A DNA stretch of 64,000 bases from contig NZ_JRKI01000029.1 of the NCBI RefSeq assembly GCF_000935125.1, positions 1-64,000 on the forward strand. Reading direction: 5' to 3'. This document shows, piece after piece, positions 25,076-34,602 of the stretch. The notes under the pieces are model-generated. The model saw only the letters and a program-made list of their open reading frames with translations. It ran no database searches and was not told the DNA's origin. Source of the stretch: Streptomyces natalensis ATCC 27448 (GTDB lineage Bacteria; Actinomycetota; Actinomycetes; Streptomycetales; Streptomycetaceae). Every line of letters starts with the position of its first letter. Within the stretch, counting starts at the first letter, position 1. Both the position numbers and the translations under genes were made by a program.

Positions 25076-25216
25076 CTGGCTGCGGTCGCGTGGGGTGCCC
25101 TCGTGGAAGGCGGCGCTGCCGGTCAGGCGCATGGCACCGAAGCCGATCCGGTTAACCGTGAGGTCCCCGAGCCGCCACGTGCCCGCAGCCGTCGCAGAGA
25201 CCTTGTCCGACGTCAT
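25070..25216 (-). pseudogene. Aldo/keto reductase N-terminal fragment
   Basis: The ATG at 25216, with GGTGGAGGAA before it, starts MTSDKVSATAAGTWRLGDLTV, NRIGFGAMRLTGSAAFHEGTP, the start of a streptomycete aldo/keto reductase. After 48 residues it runs into the IS701 end, so the catalytic Tyr and Lys are lost. The preserved start region suggests the insertion is recent. Confidence 0.7.
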
Positions 25217-25602
25217 TTCCTCCACCAGCTCCTTCTGAACGTCCCCCGCCCCTTGCCGGTTCGAGACCAGGCAGGCGTGGAGTATGCCCAGGTGAGAGCC
25301 ATGACGAGAAGACACCTGGTGGTGGGGGAATGTCACAGCGAAACCGGGAATCTCCACACGGCACGCCCGGTTATGCGTAGTGGTGCTTCACCACTGGAGA
25401 AGAGGTGCCACCTGTCACGAACGGGGACGTGCATCTGCTGGATCCGCTGGCCCCGACTTTACGTCGTGATCGAAGGCGTCCGGTACGAGGTCCAACCCGC
25501 CATAGCCGACGCTCCAGCCAGCGCGCTGTCCCGCGCCTGGTGCGCTGGCTGGAGCGGCCGAATACACGTACCCCTTCCGGCGCGTCACGGTGCAGAACCG
25601 TG

Positions 25603-25644
25603 CTGTAGGACGTGAGCGGTAGGACGTGAGCTGTAGGACGTGAG
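25603..25644 (+). repeat. Three tandem 14-bp units
   Basis: CTGTAGGACGTGAG, CGGTAGGACGTGAG and CTGTAGGACGTGAG follow one another 76 bp before the methyltransferase start. They may be slippage products or regulator sites. The surrounding stretch 25220-25719 shows no gene I can name. Confidence 0.7.
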
Positions 25645-25719
25645 GGTTCGCTGGCTGTGTGAGGCATCCCTCTCCCGTCGTCGTGGCGCTGGTGGCCTGG
25701 GAAGGTTGACCATGTAGTC

Positions 25720-26613
25720 ATGACCTCCTCGCCCCGCCCGCCGCACGTCGGCGGCCGACCGGATCCCAAAGGCGCGACTACCACGCTCGGTGGAGAGTCC
25801 GCTCCCGCCCGCGGGTACCTGCTGGACAACGCGCGCGCCGAGGCGGGCGAGCGATTCGTCTGGCTGGCCGAGCTGTTCGACGGTATAACGCGCGGGCACT
25901 TCGATCGACTGGGGGTCAGGGCCGGCTCGCGCTGCTGGGAAGTGGGGGCCGGTGGCCGCAGTATCCCGGAGGCGCTCGCGGCAGCCGTCGGTCCGACCGG
26001 GCACGTGCTGACCACGGACATCGACCCGTCGTGGCTGAAGGCAGGCGACGGGTACGAGGTGCGCCGGCACGACGTCGCCGCTGATCCGACCCCGGAGCCG
26101 GGGACGTTCGATCTGGTGCACGCCCGGCTCGTACTCGTCCATGTACCCGACCGGGCCCGCGCGTTGGCCACGATGGCGGCAGCACTACGGCCCGGCGGCT
26201 GGCTGCTGGTCGAGGACGCCGATACCGCTCTGCAGCCACTGGCGTGCCTGGACGACAGCGGCCCTGCGCAGCGGCGGGCCAACCGGCTGCGCGACGCGGT
26301 CCGGGAGCTGCTGACGCGCCGCGGCGCGGACCTGCGCTACGGCCGGACACTGCCGCGGGCATTGCGTGAGGCCGGCTTGGTTGATGTCGCCGCGGCGGGC
26401 TCTTTCCCGGTCGGCGGGCTGGCCTGCGACCGGCTGGAGGCGGCGACCATCCGGCACGTGCGCGACGAGTTGCTCGCGGCCGGCCTGGCCGACGACGCCG
26501 AGATCGACGCGCACCTGGCCGCCATCCACGCGGGCGAACTCGACCTGACACTCGCGCCACTGATCTCGGCCTGGGGACGCCGTCCAGCCGAGCCCCCTCC
26601 GGCACTCGGTTAG
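25720..26613 (+). CDS. SAM-dependent methyltransferase
   Basis: A 297-residue class I methyltransferase. Motif I is CWEVGAGGRSIPEAL (about residue 68), motif II TDIDPSWL, post-II DLVHARLVLVHVPD and motif III GGWLLVEDADT. The N-terminus (YLLDNARAEAGERFVWLAELFDG) is the cap found in small-molecule C/O-methyltransferases near natural-product genes. The C-terminal half is helical and variable, so the substrate is unknown. The start ATG 25720 lacks a clear ribosome site; an internal start would shorten the disordered first 30 residues. It sits alone between two IS remnants. Confidence 0.8.
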   Translation: MTSSPRPPHVGGRPDPKGATTTLGGESAPARGYLLDNARAEAGERFVWLAELFDGITRGHFDRLGVRAGSRCWEVGAGGRSIPEALAAAVGPTGHVLTTDIDPSWLKAGDGYEVRRHDVAADPTPEPGTFDLVHARLVLVHVPDRARALATMAAALRPGGWLLVEDADTALQPLACLDDSGPAQRRANRLRDAVRELLTRRGADLRYGRTLPRALREAGLVDVAAAGSFPVGGLACDRLEAATIRHVRDELLAAGLADDAEIDAHLAAIHAGELDLTLAPLISAWGRRPAEPPPALG

Positions 26614-26789
26614 GTGCGGATCCAGGCGTTGTCCGACCTGCCCACGGCGCAGTTCGTCGAGGGAGGCCAGGCAGCTCGCGCAGGTGCGCGCTGCGCGTCA
26701 CCGGAGCTGGGCCGGCCCGCGCACGGGCTTCGAAGATCATGGAGTTCTCGACGCCCCGTGATCCGGGTGAACCTGCGCCGACAGCTGAC

Positions 26790-27129
26790 ATCCCTGCCCT
26801 GGACCTGGAAGGACATCCCGCTGCTGGGCCGCACCAAGCAGACCAGCCACGGACGATCCGAGATCCGCCGTATCAAGGTCGCCACCGTCAAGAACCTGCT
26901 GTTCCCCGGCGCCCGCCAGACCACCGAGGCCCACCACCACGTCCGGGACACCACCTTCACCGAAGATGCCTCCCAACTACGTACCGGCAACGCACCCCGC
27001 GCCATGGCCACCTGGCGCGACCTCGCCATCGGCGCCGTGAAATTGAACGGCACCACCAACATCGCCGCAGCCCTCCGCCGCAACGCCCGCGACCCACGCC
27101 GCCCACTCGCCCTACTCGGACTCGCGTGA
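26790..27129 (+). pseudogene. ISAs1-family transposase C-terminal remnant
   Basis: WKDIPLLGRTKQTSHGRSEIR, VATVKNLLFPGARQ is joined by deletion to EAHHHVRDTTFTEDASQLRTG and NIAAALRRNARDPRRPLALLG. These are two C-terminal blocks of an ISAs1 transposase with about 60 residues missing between them. A second scrap of the same family end lies at 36839-36900. Confidence 0.8.
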
Positions 27130-27830
27130 TCGCAAAACGCACATCCCACGACTACGCCGAAGCCCTGTTCGTGACGGCGGGCAGCTCCTTCCAGGCCGAA
27201 TTAGACGTCACGCACCTCTACTTGATGGCGATCGCCGCGTGACCGGCAGTCGGACGACGCTCATCGTAAGAGGAACTGCGCCATGACGAGCCCATACCTT
27301 GATTACGCAGAGAGTTCTCACTACCGCACAGTTGGTGATGCGCAGCGGTCGGCATGTCCCGAAATGGGCGGCGTCGGCGCTGTACCCCGTACCAATATCG
27401 GCCGCACGGCAGCCCTTTCCGTGGATTCACATGCACGCGATACGGCCGGTCGGTGCTCGTATGAATCGGCGGACATCACGGCTACTCCCCGATAAATCAA
27501 GGACGTTGACCCGGTGTCATTTGCACTAGCTGGTGAAGGTGTTGTAGTAATCCTCTTGCACTTCCCGAGCATGACAGGCCAAGGAGGCGCCACTGGCGTT
27601 CACTGCCGTTCATTACGTACTCAGTAGTAGCTTATGCGCACCGGAATTAAGCGGCAACAGTGAGTGCAGGAGAAGGGCGTCCCGGGCAGGTGAGGACCCA
27701 ACCGTATTCGCGAAGGCGCGTGCCGGTTGGCGAGGCGTGGACTTCACCGAGTGACGACTCGACGTCCCCTCCAACATCGACCGTCCAACGGCCTGGGCAC
27801 CAATTCCCCCACACTTCGAAAGAGTCATAA
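27130..27830. other. Non-coding or degenerate stretch
   Basis: This stretch is less GC-rich than its surroundings. A short frame at 27124-27242 (RTSHDYAEALFVTAGSSFQAE) looks like the tail of a lost gene. An open frame of 70 codons at 27283-27495 starts after AGAGGAAC and could be a small gene, but it has no recognisable family or codon bias. Nothing else was identified. Confidence 0.35.
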
Positions 27831-27879
27831 ATGCGCCTTACCCGCGTCATAACTCTGTGGAGAACGTTAGCGGTGATCG

Positions 27880-28180
27880 CGCTAACCGGGAAATGCCCCT
27901 CCCTGCAGGACACTTCATCGGCCGCATGCCGACTGCCGTTGAAAGGCACCCAACACCTCACCTTCTTCGACTACGAGGCTCTCTGGTCCCAGCCACCAGG
28001 CCCCTTCAAGGAATCCCCCGCCCAACCATCCCCTCACTCGGCACCATCGCCTCCGACCGAGCCTTCACCATCCAACGCGTCTACGTCGCGGCCTTCTTCG
28101 ACAAGCACCTCCGCCACCGGCACAGCCACCTGCTCGACGGCCCCTCACACCACCGCCCAGAGAACGACTTCATACGCTGA
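27880..28180 (+). pseudogene. Secreted lipase / PAF-acetylhydrolase-like C-terminal fragment
   Basis: One frame gives PLKGTQHLTFFDYEALWSQ (the segment with the catalytic histidine in such hydrolases); a second continues SLGTIASDRAFTIQRVYVAAF, FDKHLRHRHSHLLDGPS, the usual C-terminus of the platelet-activating-factor acetylhydrolase-like alpha/beta hydrolases. The catalytic serine part is missing and the frame is shifted near 28000. Confidence 0.5.
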
Positions 28181-28329
28181 ACCGACCGCAGTCCCCGCTT
28201 CCTCGACCACAGCACAGCGCGAGGGGCAACTGGCCGACATCCACGACGGTATGGACGTGACGTCCGTTTCAATCCGCCGGGTTGATGCGGAGGACGGTCC
28301 GCCACGACACCACACACATGAGGAGCAAC

Positions 28330-29901
28330 ATGGCCAGAGCAGCCCGGCACCTCGCAGCCCTCGTGCTGCTCATCTCCGCCCTCGTCCTTCCCGAGGCGCT
28401 CCAGCCCACTGCCGGGGCCGAAAGGGCCCCACTGCCCTACCCGACGCGGTCCGACTACCGCATCAAGGGCATACAGCCGGACTTCTGGTCCAACAAGGAC
28501 GAGATCGCCGGCAACAACGCGGGCGGTGTGTCCATGAACCTCGTCTGGGCGAACTGGGAGCCAAGCCCAAAAACGGGCCCCTGCGCTGCCAATGAGCAGG
28601 AGTTCGACGGTCGCTGCTTCGCCATCCCGCCCGACGTGGACTCGGCCATCAAGGAGTGGACCGACCGCGGCGTGGTGGTCACCGCCATCGTCTACGGCAC
28701 GCCCGCCTGGGCCCGCCAAGGCCACCCCTGCGATTCCGCACCCGGCCAAGAGCTGTTCTGCGTACCCGACCACCCTGCCGACTTCGGCCGGTTCGCCGGA
28801 ATGCTGGCCCAGCGTTACGACGGTCTGCACGGGCACGGCCGGATCGCCGACTTCGTGATCGACAACGAGGTCAACACCAACACCTGGTTCAACATCGGCT
28901 GCGGCCGGGGCAAGCCCTGCGACACCACACAATGGCTCGACCAGATCGCGGCCAACTACAACGCCGCCTACGACCGCATCACCGCCCAGCAGCCCACCGC
29001 AAAGGTACTGACCTCGCTGGACCACCACTTCGGTACGGCCTATGACCAGCCATCCGGCAACGACGCGACGCTGTCCGGCATGACCGTGCTCAAGGGCCTG
29101 GCCGCCCGGGCGGGATCGCGCCAGTGGCGGGTCGCCTACCACCCCTACGCACCGGACCTGTTCAAGCCCGCCTTCTCCCCCGACGACTACCCCGACGTCA
29201 CCTACGGCAACATCGGCGTAGTGGTGGGCTGGCTGCGCCAGCAGTTCCCGGACACCCCCTCCGCCTGGACGATCCAGCTCACCGAGAGCGGCATCAACTC
29301 CGGAGACCAGTCCAACGAGTCCCAGCAGGCCGCATCCGTGTGCGACGCCTTCCGCAACGTGCTCGGCACACCGGACATCGAGAGCTACATCTACCACCGG
29401 ATGCAGGACAACCCCGCCGAGGGCGGCCTCAAACTCGGCCTCCGCAGACAGGACGGCTCGGCAAAACCCGCATGGTCCACGTGGGCGCTGGCCAACCGCA
29501 ACGACCTGCCCACACCCCAACTCTCCTGCGGCTTCGAGCACCTGCCCTACACCCTGCTGCGCCGCGGCTACAACCCCAACCGGGGACACGTCGCCTCCTC
29601 CCGACTGCTGCCACCCGGATTCACCCAGGAGCAGACCTGGAAGCTGCTGCGCCACCAGGCACCCGGCACCACCATGCTCTACGAGTGCAAGGTGGGCGGG
29701 CACACGCTGCTGACCCGCGACCCCGGCTGCGAAGGCCAGTTCCCCCTGGGACCCGTCGGCTACCTCCACACCAGCCAGGTGAGCGGGACCGTACCCCTCT
29801 ACCGCTGCTACACCCCCTCCAGCGGAGACCACTTCATCTCCAGCGCCGCCGACTGCGAGGGCCACACCACGGAGTCCGTGCTCGGCTACGCGTTCCCTTA
29901 G
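28330..29901 (+). CDS. Secreted DUF5722-type glycosidase-like protein with C-terminal repeat domain
   Basis: A 523-residue exported protein. AGGAGC precedes ATG 28330; the signal peptide is MARAARHLAALVLLISALVLP. Residues 40-400 form a TIM-barrel-like domain with SMNLVWANWEPS, VVVTAIVYGTPAWARQG, RIADFVIDNEVNTNTWFN (candidate acid/base glutamate), VAYHPYAPDLF and WTIQLTESGINS (candidate nucleophile glutamate), which matches DUF5722, a group related to GH39/GH5-like glycosidases. Residues 420-523 hold two or three aromatic-Gly repeats ending VPLYRCYTPSSGDHFIS and TTESVLGYAFP, as in DUF5648-type carbohydrate-binding repeats. The substrate is unknown. A second ATG 12 bp upstream is less well placed. 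Confidence 0.75.
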   Translation: MARAARHLAALVLLISALVLPEALQPTAGAERAPLPYPTRSDYRIKGIQPDFWSNKDEIAGNNAGGVSMNLVWANWEPSPKTGPCAANEQEFDGRCFAIPPDVDSAIKEWTDRGVVVTAIVYGTPAWARQGHPCDSAPGQELFCVPDHPADFGRFAGMLAQRYDGLHGHGRIADFVIDNEVNTNTWFNIGCGRGKPCDTTQWLDQIAANYNAAYDRITAQQPTAKVLTSLDHHFGTAYDQPSGNDATLSGMTVLKGLAARAGSRQWRVAYHPYAPDLFKPAFSPDDYPDVTYGNIGVVVGWLRQQFPDTPSAWTIQLTESGINSGDQSNESQQAASVCDAFRNVLGTPDIESYIYHRMQDNPAEGGLKLGLRRQDGSAKPAWSTWALANRNDLPTPQLSCGFEHLPYTLLRRGYNPNRGHVASSRLLPPGFTQEQTWKLLRHQAPGTTMLYECKVGGHTLLTRDPGCEGQFPLGPVGYLHTSQVSGTVPLYRCYTPSSGDHFISSAADCEGHTTESVLGYAFP

Positions 29902-29961
29902 CGCCTCTCAGCAGGGTCGGGGACTGGGGGCTCGCACCATGCAGCCCTGGCGAAGAGTGGC

Positions 29962-30225
29962 TCAAGCGTGCTGGTACGTGGTGAGGCTGCGCCGACCAAT
30001 GAGGAACCACAGCAGGCTGCCCAGGAAGGGCGCGACGAAGGCGAACACCACCCACACCAGCTTCATCCCGCCATCCATCCGAGCCCTCAGGATACTGACC
30101 AGAGCACCAACGAACAGCACGACGGAGGCGACCGCCATACTGATCAGTATGCCGATGCCCGACAGGAACACGGCGCGGTCGGACAGAGCCAGGAGGTTGT
30201 GCTGACCAGCGAGAACGGCATGCAT
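29962..30225 (-). CDS. PLDc_N-domain small membrane protein
   Basis: An 87-residue protein with two transmembrane helices (FLSGIGILISMAVASVVLFVG and LVWVVFAFVAPFLGSLLWFLI) ending GRRSLTTYQHA. The second helix with the pattern K-x-x-W-x-x-x-x-F-x-x-P-x-x-G-x-x-x-W is the phospholipase D/cardiolipin synthase N-terminal (PLDc_N) domain, here without a catalytic partner. Such stand-alone copies are common in actinobacteria; the role is unknown. The ATG at 30225 was chosen because homology begins there. Confidence 0.75.
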   Translation of the reverse strand: MHAVLAGQHNLLALSDRAVFLSGIGILISMAVASVVLFVGALVSILRARMDGGMKLVWVVFAFVAPFLGSLLWFLIGRRSLTTYQHA

Positions 30226-30430
30226 GACTGGATCACGGCCTTCGTGCGAAGTGAAGAGGGGACATACGGCACTCGGGCGCCGCCGGCCCCCGCTCCGGAT
30301 TGTGGCCTTGCTGTGAGAGCCACCCGAGCGGCGGGCTTCCCAGAAATCTACGTCGGCATCGACCGGGAAACACTCACCCTCAGTACGATCCCACCCCCCG
30401 TGATCATCAACCGTGGGAGGCAGGGGCCTC

Positions 30431-30559
30431 CTACTCAAGGGGTACGCCGTCGATCTGATCAGAGCCGCTGCGCTGCCGCTTCTGCGAGTGCCACCGGGCC
30501 CCTTGCTTCACCGCGTGGCTCGCCTCAGCCCGGACCACGCCGAGTAACGAGTTCAGCAC
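30431..30559 (-). CDS. Possible 42-residue basic protein
   Basis: GTG 30559 starts VLNSLLGVVRAEASHAVKQG, ARWHSQKRQRSGSDQIDGVP. The GTG overlaps the TGA of a preceding fragment (NDRTGLYDGENTPDEHAEEAA, minus strand, about 30552-30660) that itself has no start codon. The composition looks genuine but no family is recognised. The rest of 30226-30800 shows nothing else. Confidence 0.25.
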   Translation of the reverse strand: MLNSLLGVVRAEASHAVKQGARWHSQKRQRSGSDQIDGVPLE

Positions 30560-30800
30560 CCCACCCGATACCCGTCTGCCCCGCCGAGCAAGGCGGCCTC
30601 CTCAGCGTGCTCGTCGGGAGTGTTCTCCCCGTCGTACAGCCCAGTTCGATCGTTGCCGCGACGACCTGCCGCCTCGGCCCCGGCCTCGGAGAAGGGCCCA
30701 CGGTCACTGGGGGCTCACTGCCGTTCGCCCACGGCCTGCTCGTGATGGCTGCCGGGCATGCCCGAGTGCCGCAGCCGCTCAACTACGTGGGGCTGACCGG

Positions 30801-32219
30801 TCATCGGTCGGCGAGCCGGTAGAGCTGGATGCCGGATCGCTCCATGACCAAGTGGTAGCCAAGTGAAGGAAGCTCCGGCAGACGGGGCAGCTCCCCGCGG
30901 AGGCCAGGCATACCGCCGCGGGTGGGATCGCTGATCAGCAGCCACTCCGGCTTGGTGCCGCTGTCCAGGACCTGCGGGAAACGGTAGACGCAGGCCCGTG
31001 AAGTGAGCTGCGGGGCAAGATAGTTGACGACGCCGATCTCGGCACCGTCCGGTACGGCGGCCATGACCTCGCGGGCCGGGCCGGCCCAGGGGCTGGGCCG
31101 CCACGCGGGCCCGGCCACATCGCGCAGTGGCAGGAACGGAGCGGCCAGCAGGCTTGCCGCGACGCTGACCGCCACGGCCCGCGTGATCAGCCTGGGCCGG
31201 TTCAGTCTGCCCAGCGCATCGGCGAAAGCGAGGAAGACGACGGGCATCAGGACGGCGCTGTAGTGGTAGTCCAGCCCCCAGTACGCCGGGTTCGTCGACC
31301 AGAAGCGCCAGGCAAGGGTGGGCAGCGCGAGGAGGACCAGCGGCGAGCGCAGGGCCAGGAATGCGGTCGGGGCGAGCAGTGCGAGCAGCGTGCCGAGTTT
31401 CTGCGGTGGCAGCAGCAGCCGGGTGAGCGGATTGCCGGTGGCCTCGGTGGCGCTGTCGAGGTAGGCGTAGTGGCCGTCGGGGTTGAGGGCCGGGATGACG
31501 ACCAGCACGATCAGCAGGCCGGACAGCACACCGCAGGCCATTACGGCACCACCGAGTCGGCGACGGCGGCCGCACAACAGGATGTACAGGCCGATGGCGG
31601 TGACCGTCAGCGGCAGGTCTTCCTTGACCAGGACCAGCGGCAGTGCCCAGGCCACGGCGGTGCGCCAGCGGCGCAGGGCCAGGCTTTCCAAGCTGAAGGC
31701 GAGCAGGGGGACCGCGAAAGCTATCTCGTGGAAGTCGAAGGCGACGGCTTTCTGCAGGCCCCAGGACAAGCCGTAGGCGACGCCGATCGCGGTGCCCAGC
31801 CGTGGGGTGGTGGTGTGGATCGCCAGCCGGGTGACCGGGATGACGGACAGCGCGAGCAGCGCGGCCTGCGCGGTGAGCAGGGTCAGCGGGGTCGGGAAGA
31901 GCCGGTAGAGCGGGGCGAGGGTGGCCAGGATCGGGTGGAAGTGGTCGCCGAGGAGGTTGTAGCCGGCGCCCTTGAGTTCGGAGACGGGGGCGCGCAGGTG
32001 GGCGTAGGCGCGTACGGCCTGCTCGAAGATGCCCAGGTCGTAGCCGGTGGAACGGAGCTGGAGGTGCTTGGTGACCGACAGGGCGGCGTAGGCGGCGCAG
32101 AACAACGCTGCCAGCAGATGGGGGCGGCCCGCGCGTCGCCGCTGGGCGTCACCGCCGCGGGGCAGCGCCAGGTCCACCGACGGTCGGGGGCCAGGGCGGG
32201 ACAGGGCGGTGGACGGCAC
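30801..32219 (-). CDS. DUF2079 polytopic membrane protein
   Basis: A 472-residue integral membrane protein with about 11-12 hydrophobic helices. The DUF2079 markers are STGYDLGIFEQAVRAYA, GDHFHPILATLAPLYRLFP, AVAFDFHEIAFAVPLLAFSLE, LPLVLVKEDLPLTVTAIGLYI and NPAYWGLDYHYSAVLMPVVFLA. The family resembles GT-C glycosyltransferases, with acidic residues near the outer face (YDLG, DFHE), and may transfer sugars from a lipid carrier. The GTG at 32219 was preferred because AGGAG lies 6 nt upstream; earlier starts would read into the regulatory repeats. It is divergent from the two-component genes, which suggests it is their target. Confidence 0.8.
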   Translation of the reverse strand: MPSTALSRPGPRPSVDLALPRGGDAQRRRAGRPHLLAALFCAAYAALSVTKHLQLRSTGYDLGIFEQAVRAYAHLRAPVSELKGAGYNLLGDHFHPILATLAPLYRLFPTPLTLLTAQAALLALSVIPVTRLAIHTTTPRLGTAIGVAYGLSWGLQKAVAFDFHEIAFAVPLLAFSLESLALRRWRTAVAWALPLVLVKEDLPLTVTAIGLYILLCGRRRRLGGAVMACGVLSGLLIVLVVIPALNPDGHYAYLDSATEATGNPLTRLLLPPQKLGTLLALLAPTAFLALRSPLVLLALPTLAWRFWSTNPAYWGLDYHYSAVLMPVVFLAFADALGRLNRPRLITRAVAVSVAASLLAAPFLPLRDVAGPAWRPSPWAGPAREVMAAVPDGAEIGVVNYLAPQLTSRACVYRFPQVLDSGTKPEWLLISDPTRGGMPGLRGELPRLPELPSLGYHLVMERSGIQLYRLADR

Positions 32220-32278
32220 CGGGCGCTCCTGCGGGATGCGGGCAAAGACGGACAGGCATCCACCTTCGGCGGCGTGGC

Positions 32279-32315
32279 ATGAAGCAGCGATGAAGCCGCA
32301 TGAAGCGATCTTCAT
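32279..32315 (+). promoter_or_regulatory. Tandem ATGAAGC repeats, likely response-regulator site
   Basis: ATGAAGC occurs at 32279, 32290 and 32300 (spacing 11 and 10 bp), followed by an inverted TTCAT at 32311-32315. Direct repeats at one helical turn are the normal binding pattern of OmpR/PhoB-type regulators. They lie between the DUF2079 start and the response-regulator start and could control both. Confidence 0.6.
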
Positions 32316-32348
32316 GTGGGGAATCGCGCCCATGGCACGATGGCGAGC

Positions 32349-33026
32349 ATGCGCGTATTGGTGGTCGAGGACGAGGAGCGACTCGCCTCCGTGCTCCGCC
32401 GGGGCCTGGAAAGCGAGGGTTACGCCGTCGATGTGTGCCACGACGGCCGCCACGGCCTGTCGATGGCCCGCCACCAGCCCTACCAGGCGATCATCCTGGA
32501 CATCATGCTCCCCGGCCTGGACGGGTACCGGGTCTGCGACCGGCTGCGACGCGAGGACATCCGCACCCCGATCCTGATGCTCACCGCCAAGAACGGCGAG
32601 TACGACGAGGCGGAGGCCCTGGACACCGGAGCCGACGACTACCTGGCCAAACCGTTCTCCTACGTGGTGCTCCTGGCCCGGCTACGGGCACTGATCCGCC
32701 GCGGCGGACCCGTGCGCCGGCCCGCCGTGCACATCGGAGACCTGCACCTCGACCCGGCCACCCGCCGGTGCCGCCGCGGCGGGACCGAGATCGAGCTCAC
32801 AGCCAAGGAATTCGCCGTCCTCGCCTACCTCGGGCTCCGGGCCGGAGAGGTGGTCAGCCGCGCCGACCTGCTCGAACAGGTCTGGGACGCCCATCACCAG
32901 GCCGCCAGCAACATCATCGACGTCCACATCGGAGCACTGCGCCGCAAGATCGACATCCCCTTCGGCCGCTCCACCATCCATACGGTGCGCGGCGTCGGCT
33001 ACCGGCTGATCGACGATGATCGGTAA
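32349..33026 (+). CDS. OmpR-family response regulator
   Basis: A 225-residue two-component regulator. Receiver: acidic pair in VLVVEDEERLASVLRRGLESE, phosphoacceptor in AIILDIMLPGLDGYRVCDRL, Thr and Lys in LMLTAKNG and GADDYLAKPFSYVVL. Effector: winged helix of the OmpR type with IELTAKEFAVLAYLGLRAGE, SRADLLEQVWD, NIIDVHIGALRRKI and IHTVRGVGYRL. The ATG at 32349 begins the receiver exactly. It overlaps the kinase gene by 11 bp. The repeats just upstream suggest autoregulation and control of the divergent DUF2079 gene. Confidence 0.95.
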   Translation: MRVLVVEDEERLASVLRRGLESEGYAVDVCHDGRHGLSMARHQPYQAIILDIMLPGLDGYRVCDRLRREDIRTPILMLTAKNGEYDEAEALDTGADDYLAKPFSYVVLLARLRALIRRGGPVRRPAVHIGDLHLDPATRRCRRGGTEIELTAKEFAVLAYLGLRAGEVVSRADLLEQVWDAHHQAASNIIDVHIGALRRKIDIPFGRSTIHTVRGVGYRLIDDDR

Positions 33027-34506
33027 GCGCCTGCCGATCCGGCTGCGCGCCGCCCTGGCCGCGGCCCTCACCGCCGCCCTGGCCTTCACCGCCGGCGCCC
33101 TGTGGCTGCGCCATGAGGTCTACGCCTCGAAAATGGACGAGGCCCGCAACCGGGCCAGTGCCAGCCTGGGCATCATCGAGCAGCGCTACAAGCGCGGCGC
33201 CGACAGCAACAAGCTCCTCTTCGAGACCGCCGACGCGTGGGCGATCGTCGACCATACGGGTCGGTTCGTCGAAGGCGACCCCGACCTGGAGCCCTTCATA
33301 CCCGATCCCCTGGGTGTGCACCCTGACCTGCCAGGGCCGACCGTCATCATCGAGCGGGACCTCCACCTCGGCACCGTAACCAGCGATGCCCGGCCCGGCA
33401 GCGAAGAATTCGCCGACCGCGACTTCAGGGTGATGTCCTCGACCTTCCAGGGCCGTGGCCTGCGAGACGGCAGGTCGAAGGCCCCCGTCGAGAACCTCAC
33501 CCTGCATGTCCTCGTCACCACCGGGGAGGCCGAAGAGGCCGTCGCCACCGTCGACCATGTGCTGTACGCCGGATATCCCGCGGCGGTCCTCCTGGTCGCC
33601 CTGATCGTCTGGGCCACCACCTCACGGGCACTGCACCCGGTGGAGGTCATCCAGCAGCGCCTGCGGGCCATCACCAGCCGTGACCTGAGCCTGCGTGTCC
33701 CCGTCCCACCCCGCCAGGACGAGATCGCCCGGCTGGCCGCCACCACCAACGACACCCTGGACCGGCTGGAACGAGCCGCCGAGCAGCAGCGGCGTTTCAC
33801 CGCCGACGCCTCCCACGAACTGCGCACGCCCCTCGCCGCGCTGCGCGCCGACCTCGAAGTGGCCCTGCACTACCCCGACCGCACGAACTGGCCCGAGGTC
33901 GTCCGCGGCGCCCTCGGCGACGCCGAACGCCTTGATCAGCTCACCGAAGACCTCCTCCTGCTCGCCGACCTCGACAACCACACACCGTCGGCCAGCCGCA
34001 CCGTCGAACTGGGCACCCTGGCCCACAAGGCAGTCGCACAGGCACGCCGGCACGCCCCCGACTCCGTCCAGATCGACTGCCCCGCCAGCGACAACGTCAC
34101 CGTCCATGGCGATGCACGACAGCTGGAACGGCTCCTGCGCAACCTCCTCGACAACGCCGTGCGCCACGCCCGCAGTCACGTCCTGGTCACCGTCTCCGCC
34201 CACGCCGCCACCGCGCTGATCGAAGTCAGCGACGACGGCCCCGGCATACCGGCCGAGCACCGCGAAAAGATCTTCGAACGCTTCACCCGCCTCGACGCCT
34301 CCCGCAACCGCACCAGCGGCGGTACCGGCCTCGGCCTGGCCATCGCCCGCGAAGTCACCCACCATCACCGCGGCACCCTCACCCTCAGCGAGCAACCACC
34401 CGTTGCCGGAGCCCACTTCGTCGCCGCACTCCCCCTCGCCCCCGACACCGCACCCACGCCCGACGCAACAGCCAGGACGCCCGGCCAACCGCCATCCACC
34501 GGGTGA
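33016..34506 (+). CDS. Sensor histidine kinase
   Basis: A 496-residue membrane kinase. TM1 is about residues 10-32, an extracytoplasmic sensor region spans 33-180 (with AWAIVDHTGRFVEGDPDLEPF, a PAS-like or dCache-like stretch), TM2 about 183-202, then a HAMP domain (SRALHPVEVIQQRLRAIT). The H-box is FTADASHELRTPLAALRADLE; the N-box LLRNLLDNAVRHA, G1 DDGPGIP, F-box FERFTRLDASRN and G2 GGTGLGLAIA are all present. It phosphorylates the regulator encoded just upstream. The signal is unknown. A strong hairpin follows the gene. Confidence 0.95.
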   Translation: MIGKRLPIRLRAALAAALTAALAFTAGALWLRHEVYASKMDEARNRASASLGIIEQRYKRGADSNKLLFETADAWAIVDHTGRFVEGDPDLEPFIPDPLGVHPDLPGPTVIIERDLHLGTVTSDARPGSEEFADRDFRVMSSTFQGRGLRDGRSKAPVENLTLHVLVTTGEAEEAVATVDHVLYAGYPAAVLLVALIVWATTSRALHPVEVIQQRLRAITSRDLSLRVPVPPRQDEIARLAATTNDTLDRLERAAEQQRRFTADASHELRTPLAALRADLEVALHYPDRTNWPEVVRGALGDAERLDQLTEDLLLLADLDNHTPSASRTVELGTLAHKAVAQARRHAPDSVQIDCPASDNVTVHGDARQLERLLRNLLDNAVRHARSHVLVTVSAHAATALIEVSDDGPGIPAEHREKIFERFTRLDASRNRTSGGTGLGLAIAREVTHHHRGTLTLSEQPPVAGAHFVAALPLAPDTAPTPDATARTPGQPPSTG

Positions 34507-34549
34507 CCTGTCGGAAAAGCCGCAGCAAGATCTGACCAGCCATACAAGG

Positions 34550-34586
34550 GTGGTGGCCCGAACCGTTCACCGGTCCGGGCCACCAC
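34550..34586 (+). terminator. Terminator hairpin of the two-component operon
   Basis: GTGGTGGCCCGAACCG pairs with CGGTCCGGGCCACCAC (15 of 16 positions) around a 5-nt loop, 44 bp after the kinase stop. The sequence then enters pseudogene DNA. Confidence 0.75.
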
Positions 34587-34602
34587 ATGGATCGCGCCGG
34601 GG

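Noticed and set aside
28081..29865. 594-codon minus-strand frame
   Set aside because: Shadow of the secreted DUF5722 gene, which has a signal peptide, ribosome site and recognisable domains on the plus strand.
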